Source: Amycolatopsis solani (GTDB taxonomy: Bacteria; Actinomycetota; Actinomycetes; Mycobacteriales; Pseudonocardiaceae). From it: a stretch of DNA of 64,000 nucleotides. Below the pieces are notes generated by a model, which saw nothing but the letters and a program-made list of their open reading frames with translations, did no database searches and was not told where the DNA came from. The stretch spans positions 1,612,001-1,676,000 of the forward strand of contig NZ_JAWQJT010000001.1 of NCBI RefSeq assembly GCF_033441515.1, in the 5' to 3' direction. The translations under genes and the position numbers were made by a program. This document shows positions 27,001 to 33,886 of the stretch, piece by piece; positions within the stretch are counted from its first letter, which is position 1; each line of letters opens with the position of its first letter.

Positions 27001-27104
27001 TTCGCGGTCGCGTCGGCGGCGATCGGACGGTCGCCGAGCCAGATCTTCGCGGCGGCCTTCACCACCGCTGTGGTCAGCGCGATCGCCGAGGCTTCGAGGC
27101 TCAC
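24024..27104 (-). CDS. NACHT NTPase with C-terminal leucine-rich repeats (bacterial NLR)
   Basis: 1026 residues. Residues 1 to about 225 are an all-helical N-terminal domain of the type found before actinobacterial NACHT modules. The NACHT ATPase has Walker A GEAGSGKTT at 260-268, Walker B VLLVDGLDEV at 339-348 and a sensor arginine block VVTTRPAAV at 373-381. The winged-helix end FVHRTFQEYLAA is at 563-574. After a helical linker, irregular leucine-rich repeats run from about 750 to 1000. Related bacterial NACHT proteins act in antiphage immunity, but no separate toxic effector domain is obvious here. The GTG start is 10 bp after the isochorismatase stop. Confidence 0.9.
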   Translation of the reverse strand: MSLEASAIALTTAVVKAAAKIWLGDRPIAADATAKVFDLLEKQVTGLNDRRKIRLLFTNLESRVADRLLPFVDVEFRALPEHERAAAVDAVRETFDRAALTDDDLFATDLDAAFLYRYLRRTVPGVTALLPADGTELYKRVLRECCAYLVQVTSTLPRFQPGALVEVLRRETEILEAVRNVLASLPERRHPDDFAADFRRQVVTALDRMALYGAGLTDATRLYPLSVAYLSLSVTSEEDAAAGDRIEHVLPQTSRILLRGEAGSGKTTLLQWLAVQCASRRLRDVDGWEDLEPFLVRLRRFSDAPLPAPERFLDEVGRHIADEMPLGWVQQRLRRGNGVLLVDGLDEVPDDRRREVREWLRELVVAFPRARFVVTTRPAAVTPDWLHHEGFTEVRLQPMTRRDVRTFVTRWHRALPGEALDAERDALLAAIGSRSALRRLAENPLLCALLCALHHEGNGRLPDNRMELYDVALRMLLDSRDVERRIEASVRLSLTEKLVLLRHLAYWLVRNGHTDATAAAAERRIEAKLRSMGQIEVTPRTVFRHLLDRGGVLREPVPGRIDFVHRTFQEYLAAQAAVEEDDIGILTANAHLDEWHEVVVLAAGHAHPTQRERLLDGILDWDVDEPRRLKLDLVALACLETSPELNERVRNEIEDRASTLIPPTTFEQAEALAATGEFVLDLLADCEPSDPDAEAATVHAIALIGGPGALELLSRYDGPQDAGVVDELLKARSRFEPAEFAERVLADLPIEYLFVGDPADLAGLEHVQQLEYLDCWFEEPHGDLGFARKLPGLKGLEVGDPAGFDVRSLVGTSLERITLCGDPPESTDLGPLAEIPTLRTILAEVDTHGWARLAELPNLEHLKLSDIEDVARLAELAGLSHLPGLDLDWAPDLEDLRPLSFLDRPSGLGFRNCPRLQDVDALFGWADSLTKLSFANCPAVDLTVLPSLTRLRLVQLMDTSMPDLGLLAGLDALRHLTLHGPDEIDLTPLAGRPDLEVHVSADVRLLGEESLGPGSHVERIGGRRTK

Positions 27105-27114
27105 CGAGTCAACG

Positions 27115-27642
27115 TTAGCCCAGCACCTCCTCCGTCGTGGCCACCTTCACCAGCGGGCCGTAGAGCCGCATGATGTCCAGCGCCTTTGCGTGGCTTTCGT
27201 CGTCCACGCCCGCGCACGCGTCGGACACTACGGTCACCGAGACGCCCGCGTCTGCCGCGGCCAGGGCTGTCGACAGGACGCAGCAGTCCGTCGATACGCC
27301 CGCCAGGACCAGGCGTGCGCCGCCTACGCGGGTGGCCAGGCGCGGGGTCCACTTGCCGAACGTTGTCGCGTCCACTGTGGACGGCGGTTGGAAGTCGGAG
27401 ATCACTTGGTACAGCGGTGCGTCCGGTGGTTGCAGGGCGAAGGGCCACTGCGCGTAGTACTGCTTCCACGCCCCTTCCGGAATCGAAGGCGCGACGAATC
27501 GCGTGAACACGACGTCGTCGCCGAATGCCGCCACCAGGCGGTGGATCGGGGGGACCACCTCGGCGAAGCGGGGGGTGAACCACGCGCTCGCCGGGTCGGC
27601 GAAGACGTTCTGCAGGTCGATGACCGCCAGGACCGCTCTCAC
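27115..27642 (-). CDS. Isochorismatase-family cysteine hydrolase
   Basis: 175 residues. The catalytic triad of the family is visible: D9 in VIDLQN, K97 in FGKWTP and Cys121 in GVSTDCCVLST with the cis-peptide before it. The family includes nicotinamidases, N-carbamoylsarcosine amidases and ureidoacrylate hydrolases; the substrate here is unknown. The GTG start overlaps the stop of the permease gene (GTGA). It is the last of five overlapping genes, and the linked kinase, glycohydrolase and nucleobase permease suggest an amide of a nucleoside or base catabolite, which is inference. Confidence 0.88.
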   Translation of the reverse strand: MRAVLAVIDLQNVFADPASAWFTPRFAEVVPPIHRLVAAFGDDVVFTRFVAPSIPEGAWKQYYAQWPFALQPPDAPLYQVISDFQPPSTVDATTFGKWTPRLATRVGGARLVLAGVSTDCCVLSTALAAADAGVSVTVVSDACAGVDDESHAKALDIMRLYGPLVKVATTEEVLG

Positions 27643-29072
27643 GCTGCCTCCTGCGCGCGGACCCGCTGCCGCGTCAGCAACGTCACGAGGAAGCCGAGCG
27701 CCAGGGCCAGCAAGACGCCCAGGTTCGCGTACGCCCACGCGCCTTCGCGGCCGCCCAGTCCGAACGGCTCCAGGAGGTAGCCCTGCCACTTCAGCCAGTC
27801 CGCGGACGTGTTCGTCACCAGGCCCCAGCCGAGCGCCGTCGCCACCAGTACCAGTGCGATCGGCCCGACGCGGACGTCGCCGTAGCGGCCCGCCGGGTCG
27901 AACAGCTCCTGCTCGGCGTAGTCGCGGCGGCGCAGCAGGACGTCCGCGAGCATCACGCCGCACCAGGCCGCCACCGGCACGCCGAGGGTGACCAGGAAAC
28001 CCTGGAACTGGGCGAGGAACTCGCCGCCGAAGAACACGATGTAGATCGTGCCCAGCACCATCAGCACGCCGTCGACGAGCGCCGCCACCGGGCGCGGGAC
28101 GCGCAGGCCGGCCGACAGCAGTGCCAGGCCCGACGAGTAGATGTCCAGCACCGCGCCGCCGACCAGGCCGAGTACCGCGACGAGTGCGAACGGCACCAGG
28201 AACCACAGCGGCAGCAACGTCGTCAGCGCGCCGATCGGGTCCGCCGCGATCGCCTTGTTCAGGTCCGGTGACGAGCCGGCCAGCAGCAGCCCGACCACCA
28301 GCAGCACCAGCGGCGCCACCGACGCGCCGAACGTCGTCCAGCCGACCACGCCCCGGCTCGACGACGAGCGCGGCAGGTAACGTGAGTAGTCGGCGGCCGC
28401 GTTGACCCAGCCGAGGCCGAAGCCGGTCATCAGGAACACCAGCGCGCCCACCCACTGCTGCGCCGAGCCGGACGGCAGTGCGCTGACCGCCTCCCAGTGC
28501 ACGTCACCGGCCACGAGGACCACGTAGACGACCGTCAGCACGCCGGTGATCCAGGTGATCCACGTCTGCAGCTTCATGATCGCGTCGAAGCCCAGCACGC
28601 CGGCGGCGACGGTCAGCGCGGCGACGACCACCAGCGCGACCACCTTCGTCACCGTCCCGCCGCCCCAGCCGAGGCGGTCGAACACGGTCGCCGTCGCCAG
28701 CGTCGCCAACGCCGTCAGCACGGTTTCCCAGCCGACCGTCAGCAGCCACGAGATCGCGGACGGCAGCCGGTTGCCGCGGACGCCGAAGGCGGCGCGCGAG
28801 AGCAGCATCGTGGGCGCCGACCCGCGCTTGCCGGCGATCGCGATGAACCCGCACAGCAGGAACGAGAACAGGATGCCGACCACGCCGGCGACCAGCGCCT
28901 GCCAGAACGAGATGCCGAAGCCGAGAGTGAACGAGCCGTAGCTCAGCCCCAGCACCGACACGTTCGCGCCGAACCACGGCCAGAACAGCTGCCGTGGCCT
29001 GCCGCGCCGCTCGGCGTCGTCGATCACGTCGAGGCCGTTGGTCTCCACCTCGAGCTTGCGGGAACCGCTCAT
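27639..29072 (-). CDS. NCS1-family cytosine/purine-type permease
   Basis: 477 residues with about twelve membrane helices. The N-terminal WPWFGANVSVLGLSYGSF and the AAADYSRYLPRSSSSRG block are typical of CodB-like nucleobase:cation symporters. It imports a nucleobase, hydantoin or related heterocycle. The start overlaps the PfkB gene by 4 bp, and its stop overlaps the isochorismatase start by 4 bp. Its neighbours (kinase, ADP-ribosylglycohydrolase, amidohydrolase, GntR regulator) imply uptake of the operon's substrate. Confidence 0.92.
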   Translation of the reverse strand: MSGSRKLEVETNGLDVIDDAERRGRPRQLFWPWFGANVSVLGLSYGSFTLGFGISFWQALVAGVVGILFSFLLCGFIAIAGKRGSAPTMLLSRAAFGVRGNRLPSAISWLLTVGWETVLTALATLATATVFDRLGWGGGTVTKVVALVVVAALTVAAGVLGFDAIMKLQTWITWITGVLTVVYVVLVAGDVHWEAVSALPSGSAQQWVGALVFLMTGFGLGWVNAAADYSRYLPRSSSSRGVVGWTTFGASVAPLVLLVVGLLLAGSSPDLNKAIAADPIGALTTLLPLWFLVPFALVAVLGLVGGAVLDIYSSGLALLSAGLRVPRPVAALVDGVLMVLGTIYIVFFGGEFLAQFQGFLVTLGVPVAAWCGVMLADVLLRRRDYAEQELFDPAGRYGDVRVGPIALVLVATALGWGLVTNTSADWLKWQGYLLEPFGLGGREGAWAYANLGVLLALALGFLVTLLTRQRVRAQEAA

Positions 29073-29944
29073 GTCGTGGCCTCCACCCAGTGGTCGATCT
29101 CCGCCCGGTCCGGTGCCGTCGCCGGGCCGTGCCGGGTCACCGAAAGCGCGGCCGCCGCGTTGGCACGCACGGCGGCGTCGAGGAGGGTACTGCCGCGCAG
29201 CAGCTCCGCGGCCAGCACGCCGCAGTGCGTGTCGCCGGCGCCGTTGGTGTCCACCGCGTCGACCGGGAAGCCCGGCACCTCGGTGACGCGGCCGTGGTCG
29301 TGGACGCGGCAGCCCTTCGCGCCGTCGCGGACGATGGCCACCTCCGGCAGCTCGCCGAGTACGTCGGCTTCGCGCGCGGTGCAGCTCAAGATGTCTACAA
29401 AGGACAGTAAGTCGTGAAGGTCTCCGGGGGTGAGTTCACCGGCCAACGGGCCGGGATCGAAAAGGGTTCTCGAGCCGGAAGTGTGGGGAAGCCACTCGGC
29501 GAGAGCCCTGCGATTGCTCTTATGCAACCAACTGTAGCCGGACACGTACACGACGTCGTCACTCGATGGGAGGACGTTGGCGAGCGCCGCGGGCGTCAGC
29601 CGTCCTTCGGCGCCGGTGCCGGTCGCGAAGGTGCGCTCACCGGTCTGGTCGACGAGCGCGACGACGACACCGGTGTCCAGTTCCGGCGTCGGTTCGTGGG
29701 CCAGTTCGATGCCTTCGGCCGTCAGCGCGGCACGCATGAGGTCGCCCAGCACGCCGGTGCCGTGCGCGCCCGCGTAGAGCACTCGCGCACCGGAGCGCGC
29801 GGCCGCGGCCATCACGTTGAACCCGCCCCCGGGCACGAGGTTCGTCGAAGACGCCATGACGTCACCGCCCCGAGGCGGCAGGGCCGGCACCGCCATGACC
29901 AGGTCGAGGACGACCTGCCCGGTGTGCACCAGCCGCCCGGTCAT
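29069..29944 (-). CDS. PfkB-family carbohydrate/nucleoside kinase
   Basis: 291 residues of the ribokinase fold. The N-terminal signature with PGGGFNVMAAAARSG at 38-52 binds substrate. The C-terminal signature DTNGAGDTHCG at 232-242 carries the anion hole GAGD with catalytic Asp238. It phosphorylates a sugar or nucleoside with ATP; close motifs are shared with ribokinase and pseudouridine or inosine kinases, so the substrate is open. It overlaps both neighbouring genes by 4 bp. Confidence 0.9.
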   Translation of the reverse strand: MTGRLVHTGQVVLDLVMAVPALPPRGGDVMASSTNLVPGGGFNVMAAAARSGARVLYAGAHGTGVLGDLMRAALTAEGIELAHEPTPELDTGVVVALVDQTGERTFATGTGAEGRLTPAALANVLPSSDDVVYVSGYSWLHKSNRRALAEWLPHTSGSRTLFDPGPLAGELTPGDLHDLLSFVDILSCTAREADVLGELPEVAIVRDGAKGCRVHDHGRVTEVPGFPVDAVDTNGAGDTHCGVLAAELLRGSTLLDAAVRANAAAALSVTRHGPATAPDRAEIDHWVEATT

Positions 29945-30936
29945 CGACGGCGCAGCGCGAGGAGTTCGTCGACCAGCGGGCCGAATTCCAGCCGGTTGAC
30001 GGCCAAAACGGTCTCGACGACGTCGGGGCGGAAGGCGCCGACGCCGTGCGCGGCCCCGAGCATCGCCCCGCAGATCGCGGCCACGGTGTCGGTGTCGCCG
30101 CCCAGTCCGGCGGCCAGCCGCAGCGCCGACGGCGGGTCGTCGCCCATGGCCTCGGCCAGCGCGAACGAGGCCACGACCGACTCCTGCGACGCGACCGAAG
30201 TGCCGATCACCCTGGCGACCGCGTCGGCGACGGCGGCCGGCGCCATGCCCCGCACCCAGCCGCGCGCCCAGTGGATCCGGGCGGCGATCTCGCCGCCGGG
30301 TGCCCAGTGCCCGCGTTCCCCGCCGACGACGGCGGCGCGCTCACCCGCGTCGAGCGCTTCGGCCAGGCTCGCGCCGTCGACCCCGGCGGAGACGGCGGCC
30401 GCGACCGCGGCGGCGGCCGCGATGCCCAGGCTGGTGTTGTGCGTGACCCGCGCGGTCGCGACGACGGCGTCGACCAGGCGGTGCAGGTCCCCGGCCGGCG
30501 TGGCGATGCCGACCGGCGTGACCCGCATGGCGGCGCCGTTGGTCGTCCCGGTGCGGCCGGCTTCGTCGGCCGGGATGCCTTCCTGCAGCAGGGAAAGCGC
30601 GCGTTTGGTCGAGGGGCCGAGCAGGTCGGCGGAGCCGCGGCGGACCATGTCCGCTTCCCAGCCGAGCAGGGCGTCGGCGAAGACGTCCGGCTCGACGGTG
30701 CCCCGACCGTCGATGAGCAGCCGGGCCAGCAGGACGGCCTGCTCGGTGTCGTCGGTGACCGACCCGGCGGGCATCGACGGCGCGATCGGCTGCTCGGCGG
30801 CGGCGGTCAGCAGGCCGGTGACCGGCCCGTAGGTGGCGGCGATCGCGGCGCGGGACATGGACTGCGTCGGCATCCCGAGTGCGTCGCCGACGGCCAGTCC
30901 GGTGAACGCGCCGAGCGCCCGGTCCCGCGCGTTCAC
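29941..30936 (-). CDS. ADP-ribosylglycohydrolase (DraG/ARH family)
   Basis: 331 residues. The dimagnesium site is visible as T61-D62-D63 in GSVTDDTEQA and D281/D283 in GLGGDTDTVAA, with the N-terminal GLAVGDALGMP block. Family members remove ADP-ribose from proteins or small acceptors, or hydrolyse N-glycosidic bonds of nucleosides. In a catabolic operon with a PfkB kinase, a nucleosidase-like role releasing a pentose is plausible but unproven. The start GTG at 30936 overlaps the GntR stop and its end overlaps the kinase gene. Confidence 0.9.
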   Translation of the reverse strand: MNARDRALGAFTGLAVGDALGMPTQSMSRAAIAATYGPVTGLLTAAAEQPIAPSMPAGSVTDDTEQAVLLARLLIDGRGTVEPDVFADALLGWEADMVRRGSADLLGPSTKRALSLLQEGIPADEAGRTGTTNGAAMRVTPVGIATPAGDLHRLVDAVVATARVTHNTSLGIAAAAAVAAAVSAGVDGASLAEALDAGERAAVVGGERGHWAPGGEIAARIHWARGWVRGMAPAAVADAVARVIGTSVASQESVVASFALAEAMGDDPPSALRLAAGLGGDTDTVAAICGAMLGAAHGVGAFRPDVVETVLAVNRLEFGPLVDELLALRRR

Positions 30937-31625
30937 CGGTGTCCGAAGGTGAGGTGGAACTGGAAGCGGTCCGGGTCCAGCAGGCTGACCACCCGCTCGA
31001 CCAGCCTGCCTTCGACGTCGACCGAGGTGCGTTCGGCGCGGAGGAAGAGCTCGCCGATGCCGCGGCCGAGGAGTTCGGCGGCGCCGGCGTCGAGGCGTTC
31101 GGTGCTGATCCACTGGTCGCCACCGACGGCGACCAGGCCGGCGGCTTCGAGGGTCTTGGTGAGCGAGTCGTCGCGCAGCCCGGTGCCGGGGAGCTCGGCG
31201 AGCGGCCCGACGGCGGGCACGGTGGCGGTCTCCAGCGAGACCCCGCGGTCGTGCTCCCGCCGCAGCCGCCGGACGGCGACGTAGGTTTCCTGCCCGAATT
31301 CCTCGTGGAGCGCCTGGTCCCGCACAGTTTCGATGCCGAGGATTTCGGTGGTGACGGGCGCGCCGGCATCGGCGAGCGCGCGGGCCCAGCCGATCCGCTG
31401 GTCGAGCTGGACGCCGTCGAAGGTGACGAACGAGCCGACGCCGGCCTGGGTGGAGATGAGTTCGAGCTGCTGCAGCTCGGACAGCGCGCTGCGGACCGTG
31501 CCGCGGCTGACTTGGTACTGCAGGGCGAGCTGGTTCTCACCGGGGAGGCGTTCGCCGTTGGCGAGGCGCCCGGAGCGGATCAGGTCGGTGAGGTCGCCGA
31601 CCAGCTGCTCCCGCTTGCTGTACAT
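30933..31625 (-). CDS. GntR/HutC-family transcriptional regulator
   Basis: 230 residues (232 if GTG 31631 is used). The N-terminal winged helix at 1-68 has LPGENQLALQYQVSRGTVRSAL as recognition region. The C-terminal UTRA effector domain spans about 80-225. It heads the five-gene coupled unit (4-bp overlap with the glycohydrolase gene) and is probably its effector-responsive repressor. TGTACA repeats overlap its own start codon, which suggests autoregulation. No ribosome site is seen before ATG 31625. Confidence 0.9.
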   Translation of the reverse strand: MYSKREQLVGDLTDLIRSGRLANGERLPGENQLALQYQVSRGTVRSALSELQQLELISTQAGVGSFVTFDGVQLDQRIGWARALADAGAPVTTEILGIETVRDQALHEEFGQETYVAVRRLRREHDRGVSLETATVPAVGPLAELPGTGLRDDSLTKTLEAAGLVAVGGDQWISTERLDAGAAELLGRGIGELFLRAERTSVDVEGRLVERVVSLLDPDRFQFHLTFGHR

Positions 31626-31640
31626 GTACACACCTGTACA
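31619..31640 (-). promoter_or_regulatory. Predicted GntR operator at the start of the operon
   Basis: Three TGTACA hexamers occur in 22 bp: a 12-bp perfect palindrome TGTACATGTACA at 31619-31630 and a further copy at 31635-31640 after a CACC spacer. The element covers the regulator's start codon, so binding would block initiation of transcription or translation. The assignment to this GntR protein is by position and symmetry. Confidence 0.6.
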
Positions 31641-31657
31641 CCCCGGGGTGTCGCAGG

Positions 31658-32296
31658 TCAAGCGGCGACGAGCGGCCGGGCGTCCGCGACGATCAGCTTG
31701 CCCGCCTGCTCGGCGACCTTCCCGCCGACGACCATCAGCACCGCGAAGGTGCTCACGAAGATGACGGTGCTCAGCCAGACCATGGTCTCGATCGGCAGCG
31801 TGAAGGCGCCGATCACGCGGGCGGCGGACTCGAGCACGAACCCGATCCCCCAGATGACGCTGGTGCGACGCATGATCCCTAGGAATTTCGCGGTCCCGGC
31901 CAGGCGGTCCCACGCGGCTTCGTTCTCCGCCTTGCCGCGGGTGAGGAACGGCTGGATGGTCTTGGTCATGATCGGCGCCGCGGTGAACGCGGAGACGAGG
32001 ATGACGAGCCCGGTGATGCCGCTGCCGATCGAGTCCTTCGCGATCATCATCCGGGCGTCGCCGGAGACGAACGTCAGCAGCATGCCGACCACGTTGGTGA
32101 CCAGCACGACCAGCGCGAGGCCGTTGAGGGTGCGGTACTTGGCGAACTGGTAGAGCGTCCGGGCGAGCGGGACGACGCCGCTGAGGGCGAGGCTCAGGAA
32201 GACGCTGGCACCGAGCGCGTGGAGTCCGTAGTAGACACCGATCGGGACGGCGATCTCGATGGCGAGGGTCTGGAGCGGGGAACCGTTCTTCGTCAT
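31658..32296 (-). CDS. VC0807-family integral membrane protein
   Basis: 212 residues with about six membrane helices. The PIGVYYGLHALGASVFLSLALSGVVPL segment (split over two helices) and the later SGITGLVILVSAF stretch are typical of VC0807-like proteins, whose function is unknown. The ATG is at 32296. It ends 27 bp upstream of the GntR operator and may precede the operon on the same strand, but the operator lies between them, so it is probably a separate unit. Confidence 0.75.
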   Translation of the reverse strand: MTKNGSPLQTLAIEIAVPIGVYYGLHALGASVFLSLALSGVVPLARTLYQFAKYRTLNGLALVVLVTNVVGMLLTFVSGDARMMIAKDSIGSGITGLVILVSAFTAAPIMTKTIQPFLTRGKAENEAAWDRLAGTAKFLGIMRRTSVIWGIGFVLESAARVIGAFTLPIETMVWLSTVIFVSTFAVLMVVGGKVAEQAGKLIVADARPLVAA

Positions 32297-32405
32297 GCGA
32301 AAAGCTTGTCGCGACGCGGGTTCGGGGACGGATGTCGTTCGCCACGACTTCGGCCTGACAGATGTCACGGCCTCACGTTCCGGTGGGCTTCGTCGTCGGG
32401 TGGGC

Positions 32406-32789
32406 ATGGAAACGTTCTCGCGCGCCCTGCAGACCCTCGCGGTCTTCCTCTCGGCGGTCACCGCCGGCCTGCTGCTCACCACGCCGAGCGGGCATTCGCT
32501 GCACAGCGCGGCGGCGTACACGGTGTTCGTGGTCGCCGTCGTCCAGGTGGTCGCCGCGGTCCTGGCGTGGAAGCCGGGCGGGGATTCGCCGTGGCCGATC
32601 GGGTACGCCGGGGTCTTCCTCGTGCTCGTGACCGCGCAGGTTGTGCTGGGGATCGCGCACGTCACGGCCGTGCACGTGCCGCTCGGGGTGCTGCTGTTCG
32701 GGCTGAGCCTCAGCCGCCTGAGTGCATGTCTTCCGCTTCCGGGACGCAGTCGTCGTCCGGGTCGTCGAGCCAGCCGTGCGGCAGTGTGA
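32406..32789 (+). CDS. Small integral membrane protein, unknown function
   Basis: 127 residues with four predicted membrane helices (about 6-25, 33-53, 63-83, 86-102), followed by a basic tail RSRRPGRRASR. No conserved motif is recognised. ATG at 32406, without a clear ribosome site. It is divergent from the VC0807-family gene. Its last 80 bp overlap the 3' end of dus on the opposite strand, which is long for convergent genes and lowers confidence in the C-terminus. Confidence 0.6.
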   Translation: METFSRALQTLAVFLSAVTAGLLLTTPSGHSLHSAAAYTVFVVAVVQVVAAVLAWKPGGDSPWPIGYAGVFLVLVTAQVVLGIAHVTAVHVPLGVLLFGLSLSRLSACLPLPGRSRRPGRRASRAAV

Positions 32790-33849
32790 CCTTGCCCGGG
32801 GAGCCTTGGCGGCCGCGGGGGCCGTCGGCGTTGTCGGGGAACGGGGCGTCGTGGTCGAGGCGGCCGATGAGGTCGTCCAGCTCGGGGAGGCTGGACACCA
32901 TCGCGAAGCCGCGGCGGAGTTCGGAGCCGACCGGGAAGTTCATGAAGTACCAGGCCATGTGCTTGCGCAGGTCGCGCAGGGCCTTGGTCTCGCCGTCGTG
33001 CTGGACGAGCAGCTCCGCGTGGCGGCGCAGGACACCGGCGACCTCGCCCAGGTTCGGCGGGGTCGGCAGCGGGCGGCTGGCGAAGGCGGCCTCCAGCTCG
33101 CCGAACAGCCACGGTCGGCCCAGGCAGCCGCGGCCGACGACGACGCCGTCGCAGCCCGTCTGCTCGACCATGCGCAGGGCGTCGGCGGCGGAGAAGATGT
33201 CGCCGTTGCCGAGCACCGGGATGGTGGTCACGGCCTGCTTGAGCTCGGCGATCTTGGTCCAGTCGGCCTGCCCGGAGTAGCGCTGCGCGGCCGTGCGCGC
33301 GTGCAGGCTGACGGCGGCCGCGCCCTCGCCCTCGGCGATGCGGCCGGCGTCGAGGAAGGTGCGGTGGTCGTCGTCGATGCCGATGCGGAACTTGACCGTG
33401 AACGGGACGTCGCCCGCCGCCCGCGCCGACTCGCGCACGATGGCTTCGAACAGCTTCCGCTTGAACGGCAGCGCCGCCCCGCCGCCCTTGCGCGTCACCT
33501 TCGCGACCGGGCAGCCGAAGTTGCTGTCGACGTGGTCGGCGAGCCCCTCGCCGACGATGATGCGGACGGCTTCGGCCATGGTCTTCGGGTCAACGCCGTA
33601 AAGCTGCATCGACCTGGGCTTTTCGTTCGCCCCGAAGGTCATCATGTGCATGGTGCCGGGGTGCCGTTCGACGACGGCGCGGGCGGTGATCATCTCGCAC
33701 ACGTAGATGCCCGCGCCGTACTCGGCGCACAGCTGCCGGAAGGCGACGTTGGTGATGCCGGCCATCGGGGCGAGCACCACTGGGGGATCGACCTGGTATG
33801 GGCCGATCTTCAGGGCGGGCTTGCTCAGGGTGGCGGTCACGTCCTCCAT
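32710..33849 (-). CDS. dusB: tRNA-dihydrouridine synthase DusB
   Basis: 379 residues, an FMN-dependent TIM barrel that reduces uridines in tRNA. Seen are LAPMAGITNVAFRQLC near residue 27, the catalytic Cys113 in DSNFGCPVAKVTRKGGGAAL, LHARTAAQRYSG near residue 195 and the FMN phosphate block GNGDIFSAAD near residue 225. The C-terminal 45 residues are an acidic extension. It matches mycobacterial Rv0823c, the gene that directly follows the LCP gene there; here about 11 kb of extra genes intervenes. Confidence 0.94.
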   Translation of the reverse strand: MEDVTATLSKPALKIGPYQVDPPVVLAPMAGITNVAFRQLCAEYGAGIYVCEMITARAVVERHPGTMHMMTFGANEKPRSMQLYGVDPKTMAEAVRIIVGEGLADHVDSNFGCPVAKVTRKGGGAALPFKRKLFEAIVRESARAAGDVPFTVKFRIGIDDDHRTFLDAGRIAEGEGAAAVSLHARTAAQRYSGQADWTKIAELKQAVTTIPVLGNGDIFSAADALRMVEQTGCDGVVVGRGCLGRPWLFGELEAAFASRPLPTPPNLGEVAGVLRRHAELLVQHDGETKALRDLRKHMAWYFMNFPVGSELRRGFAMVSSLPELDDLIGRLDHDAPFPDNADGPRGRQGSPGKVTLPHGWLDDPDDDCVPEAEDMHSGG

Positions 33850-33886
33850 TGTCGCTTGTGGTGTCGATCACGTCGACCAGGGGCCG

